NCBI GenBank assembly: GCA_963573305.1
Contig: OY754331.1
Span: 93,859,434-93,923,433, forward strand
Length of the DNA: 64,000 nt
Source: Pyrrhosoma nymphula
Lineage: Eukaryota > Arthropoda > Insecta > Odonata > Coenagrionidae
Reading direction: 5' to 3'
A program made the translations under genes and the position numbers. The first letter of the stretch is position 1; every line of letters begins with the position of its first letter. This document shows, piece by piece, positions 53,501 through 59,500 of this stretch. The notes under the pieces are model-generated. The model was not told the DNA's origin, did no database searches, and worked only from the letters and a program-made list of their open reading frames with translations.

Positions 53501-56500
53501 AACGAAAGGAGACCATAACAGCTGCCAATGAGGCTTTTAACTAGGTTTGACTATCTAAGCTGTGCTATTTAAACACAAAATGCAGTCTATTAATAAGTCG
53601 TGGAATAGAAAGTAATATGAAATCCATTCATTCCAAAAAATCACCCGGTCCCGATTAAATTCCCGCCCGAGTTCATAAAGAATTAGCATCAGAAATAGCA
53701 CCGTACCTGAAAATAATATTTGAAAAATCTCTTGCACAAAATCGTGTTCCTTACTATTGGAAAATCGCGAACGTTACACCGATATTTAAAAGTGGTGATA
53801 AGGAAGAGCCCAGTAGCTATAGACCGATTTTCCTTACGTCCATCTCGTGCAAGAAATTGCAAAATATAATTGTCTGTTCGATTATGGGGTACTTGGATAG
53901 TCAAACTTGTTAACGCAAAGTGAGCACGGATTCCCGAAAGGCAGGTCTTGCGAAACCCAGTTGGCCCTCTTCCTTCACGACATTCTTTCCTCGGGAGAAA
54001 AGCTTGTTCAAGTAGACGCAATATTTCTAGATTTTAAAAAAGCTTTCGAGAAGGTCCCTCATTCGAAGTTACTCGTTAAGTCGAAAGCTTACGGAATACA
54101 ACACAACGTAATATATTGGATAAGAGAGTTCTTAGCCGACCGCGAACAGAGGGTAGTTCTGGATGGCGTTAGTTCAGATGTAGTGAAAGTTACATTAGGT
54201 GTACCCCAGGGAAGTGTCATCAGTCCCTTATTGTTCCATTTGTATATTAATGAAATCACTACCGTTGTTACGAGAAAAATTCGCGTCTTCGCAGATGACG
54301 CAGTGTTGTAGAGGGATCTAGGCAATGAGTCTGAAAAGATTGCGTTGCAAAAAGACCTTGACGCTATAAATGAATGGTGCAATACTTGGCAGTTAGAATT
54401 GAATTTTAAGAAGTGCGTTGTTATGAATTTTTGGAAAAAGAATAACTCGGTCAACGAAACATATACAATTCATCAAACCAACTTATCAAATGTAGAGTCA
54501 GTTAAATACTTAGGTGTGACCCTTACTATGAACCTGTCTTGGGGGAAACAAGTCCGGGAATAATGCGGACAGGCTAGCGGCAAATTGGGATTTATCAAAA
54601 GAATATTAGGAAAATGCGACGAGAAGGTTAAAGAGCATGTTATTTTTCACTCGTGTGACTTTATTTGGAGTATGCCGCTAGCATATGGGACCCTTACGAA
54701 GTACCCATGGACTGGAAAATTGCAAATGTCACTCCCATATTCAAAAGCGGTGATAAGGAACGGCCATCGAACTACAGACCGATATAAGGAAGCGCTAACA
54801 AAGGTCCTCGAGGCAATACAAGGGTGGTGCGATGCGTGGCAGCTAGAATTAAACCTGAAAAAATGCGTTGTTGTGAAGTTTTGGAAACGGAGAAAAGCTC
54901 CTTGTAACAGCTATTGCATAAACAACACAAAATTAAAGACCGTAGAATCGGTTCAATACCTCGGAGTTAAACTGACTAATGATCTATCGTGAAGTAAACA
55001 TATTCGAGAAATTACCGGACAAGCTAATCGTAAATTGGGATTTGTTAAAAGAGTACTTGGCAAGTGCGACGATAAAGTTAGAGGAATCAGCTACTTCTCC
55101 CTCGTTAGACCCCACTTAGAATATGCCGCCAGTATTTGGGATCCTTATGAGATAGTCTTGGAAACTGAGTTAGAACGCGTGCAGCGAAGATCGGCAAGAT
55201 ACGTTAAAGGCCGTTATGATAATCTCGTTAGTTTTACCGACCTTTTGCAGCGACTGGGATGGGGAAAGCTTTCAGACCGTCGATTAAAATTTAGACTAAA
55301 TCTATTATGTTAGTACCGTTTGTTAAAAATTCAATTATTTCTGGTTTTCCTGTCTTGATGTCGTCGCTCTTTCTGTGGTACATTAAAAAACCAAACAAGC
55401 AGCCCTGTTTCTCTTCGAAACATAAGACTATAGAGTCATGTTGGCCGAGAATCCGTACAGTGAAAAGCCAACTGTACGCCCTTTGGATGACCCGAAATCT
55501 CTACGTATTTCCCTTTTATTTATTTCTGATTGTGCCAACTTGCGTCAGTGTTTTCGCTTCTTTGTCAGCTCAAAATATGTGAATCAATCATCCGCAATAA
55601 TGTTTCCATGAGACCTCATGATTTCCTCAAAAATACGAAGAACTGATGTTATGCAAGGGAGTATGCATTTTCCTCTTTGACTCTCTGGGTGACCACTCAA
55701 AGCGATTTCTCACAAAAAAATGGTCTTTGCTTGGGGAAATCGTCTTTCACTACATCATTTCCCAAATATCCAATGGAAGCGCAAATGAATGGCGCACGCG
55801 AGGCGTGGGGGCACACCATTTCGGGATTCAAAGGGTTCCGTCATTCTTCCAACATAAATGACCTGTGTATTGCTTGCTATAGGCACAATGAAACAAAAAG
55901 CAGACAATTAACCGGTTTCATTATAATTGTTAATGAAATATATAACACGCTTCACATTTACAGAACTGGTAGCGTGATTTTTTCAAAATATAGCTGGATT
56001 TTTCTTTTTGTGAGCGCCTTCAGCATTGCCTTGGATAACTATTCCCTTTTACTGAACGTATTTTCAAAAAATAATTAAACATATTATCCAAATTCTGTGA
56101 CTGACAAATTACATATTTATTTGCCTAAGCACAAATATTTGATCAGTAGTGCCCCTGCCAGTCTAAAATCCTCATTGGTATTTTCCAAGAATATACTCTG
56201 CGTTTAGTTTCAATCTTTCACTAATCTGGCCAGACAAAATCTTATACACCACGCAAAGCAGTGTGACACCTCTATAATTGTCACTTATTAATTAATGTCC
56301 CCCTTCTTGTGAATTGGAAAATTTATTCCGGTTTTCCATTGGTGTGGCATATTCTCAGTTTTCCATATTCTTGTGATCAGTCACTTTAGAGCGAAAATGC
56401 CTTTAGAGCGGTAGCCAGAATTCTAGGAAAAATGTGTGTAACGATGCTCAGAATGTTGCTGTCACACTCGTATACTATTATTATACTATTAATAGTTTCT

Positions 56501-59500
56501 ATCGTGAGCGTCTGGAGCGAGGCGGGAGCGAATATGATGACGTCTTCCTTGACGTCATGGGATAAACTGTAGCGCTCCGGAGCGACTGGGACCGCCTGGA
56601 AGCTCGCTCCAGACGCTCCGGAGCATTTGTAGCGCATTTTGGACCTCAATGGATTGGACCGCATGGTCTCTTTCCGTTCGCGGGAAAATGACATTATAAA
56701 TCCTTTTAACTTTAATCCTTAACTTTATCGTCACAATTATATATTGTTACATTTATTTACAATTATATGTTCAAGGACTTTCCAATAAATATGTGATATT
56801 ATCCAAATTATTGTGACTAACAAATGACATATTTATTTGTAAAAGACCAAATATTTGATCAGTAGTGCCCCCGCCAGTCCGAAATCCGCTCTGGTATTCT
56901 CTCCTCTGCATATAGTTTAATTCTTTCACTAATCAGGCCAGATAAAATCTTATACACCACGAAATGCACCATAATTTCAAAATCCAAGCGATAATGCAGT
57001 ATAATACACTATCGTTTTACACGGTTTGGAATTGTGGAACGGCGTTTCGAGGTATATTTCAGAAAGGTGGCCAAAGGATTAATATACCCCGGAAAAACTG
57101 AGAGAGGGAAACCCAGGATAAGGTGGAGGGATTGATTCAGAAGTAAAATGGAGGAATCCCGTATAATACCTAAACATATCATGATATTTCTAATGATAAA
57201 TAGTCCACCAAATACAGTTTCTAAGCATCCTTGTAAAGGAGAGTGCTAGTTATTTGTACTAATTTAGCGTTAAAACTTGAAATAATTCAGTTAATCGATA
57301 GATAGAGAAAAATCCTTTGCAACAACTAAATATATTGATGTTTTTGCCTAATTTGACTCATTTTGTGGAGAAAGTTATGGGAGGATTTATTGGCACTCAA
57401 TTTCCATTTTATTTCATTATTTCTCGATTGAAATCATGTTCAGTTCCACTTATGTTCGGCAGCGAGGAATTCGTTTTGAACAAATGTGTCTGCTCGAAGA
57501 GTGGAGATAGTCACAAGCCTGCTACAAATATTTAAATGCGTACCTAGTTGATTAACAGCCAAGAAAATAAATAACGTTAGCAGACCTGGAAAGAGCTTTG
57601 TCCTGTAGCAGCCGGAATTCTTGTCATGAAACTACCTTCCTTCTTCCTAAATGTGGTGATAGGGAACAGCCATCGAACCACCGTCCGATATCGCTCACAT
57701 CTATCTCTTGCAGAGTCCTTGAACATATAACTGTAAATAATTGTAAAAATGCATAATTGTGACGATAACGTTAGGGAAATAAGTTACCTCTTAACAGGCT
57801 GCAGAACGGATGGATTTATAATGTCATTTTCCCGCGAACGAAATGAGACCATAACAGCTGCCAATGAGACATTTAAATAGGTTCATCGATAGGTCATGTA
57901 GCTGTAGGTAGTTCTAGTACTCCCTAATACTTGTATGCTTATCTGCTACCAAGCACTTAAGCCCGCCGTGCATGTTTTCAACGCAATTTCTGAATCTGTG
58001 TCCGTTTATGTAGTAGAAAAATACATAAATAATAACGGTCCCTCTACCATAGGTAGCATATCTGTAGTGTAGTGCATGCTTGTGAGCCTTCAGCCTTCGC
58101 CTCGTGACAAGCATTACCGGAGAACAACCGATTTATGCTAATACGTCAGTATTCTTAGTTACAATAACTTTAAGTTTTAGTGGAATGCATGTTGGTGCCT
58201 ACTCGCCTGCCATACACCCTTGAAGGGGCTTTCAGGATACTTTGTAGATGTAGATATTTTGTACATTTGATAAATTATTATTTTGGGGATTAGACAACGA
58301 CGTAAGTTTTTGGATCAGGAAATTCTGATGCGATCGCGGACAAAATGCTGATTTACCAATAAAAATGGGCGACAGGTAATGTTGGAAACATTCCCTCGAT
58401 AACAACTCGGTAAACACAGTGTTAAATATCATTAATCGACGTCAATAACACCAAAAACAAAACTACACTCAATAGACGTACGTACACACAATGAGGAAAG
58501 CGTCAGAAAATACCCTAGACGTATTCAAACTTCGCGAAACCGCCTCCAATTCACTGCGACGTTGCCATTTTTCAACCAAAATCTTTAACATTTTTACGAA
58601 AATCTATAAAACGGTTATTTTTCTTCGTAGAACGACGATTAAAAGACGTCCGTACTTGCACGATTATCAGAAGTACGATGAAAAATAGCATTTGTTACAA
58701 TATGGCGTAGTTGTTAAAGTTTAAATTATACTGAGTAAGGTCAGTTTTTGTTGCGGTAGCCCCCCACCGCGTGGGTCGGGGAGAGAGGCCAGCGTTGGTC
58801 CGAGTGCTCGAGAAAGGGTCTAGCATTTCGACCCTTCGCGAGGTGTACCACACCCAACTAGCGTATACCTGGGACATGGTCCCAGAAGATTACCTTTAAC
58901 CGTGTATTCAATAGCTGTTACAAGGATAGTTTTTCCGTTTCCAAAAATTCCTAACAACGCGTTTTTTCAGGTTTCATTCTAGCAACCACGCATCGCACCA
59001 CTCCTGTATTGCCTTTTTTTTATTACCGGTCTTTAGTTAGCGCTTGCTTATCATTACGACTACGGATTTCCCGATATACCACTCCGTCGTCGGCAAATCA
59101 TCTAACTAACTACTTCACCGATATCGTTAAGGTACAAAAGGAACAGAAGTGGGTCTATGACACTCCGTTGTGGGACACCTGAAATGGCATTTTCTTCATT
59201 AGAGATAGCGCCGTCTAATACAACTCTTTCACGCGATTGCTTAAGAATTCTCTAATCCAGGAAATGACGTCGTCGTCAAACCCGTAGGAGTTTAATTTCA
59301 TGAGTAGCTTTCTGTGGGAAACATGATCGAATTCCCTTTTCAAGTCAAGAAAAATTGCATCAACTGGAACGTTATGTTCACCAAAGACTAAATCATCGTG
59401 GGTAACAAGTGCTAATTGAGTTTAGCAAGATCTTCCCTTTCTGAATCCGTGTTGCGTTTTTATTAACAAGTTCTGCATATCGAGGTGTCTCGTAACTTAA

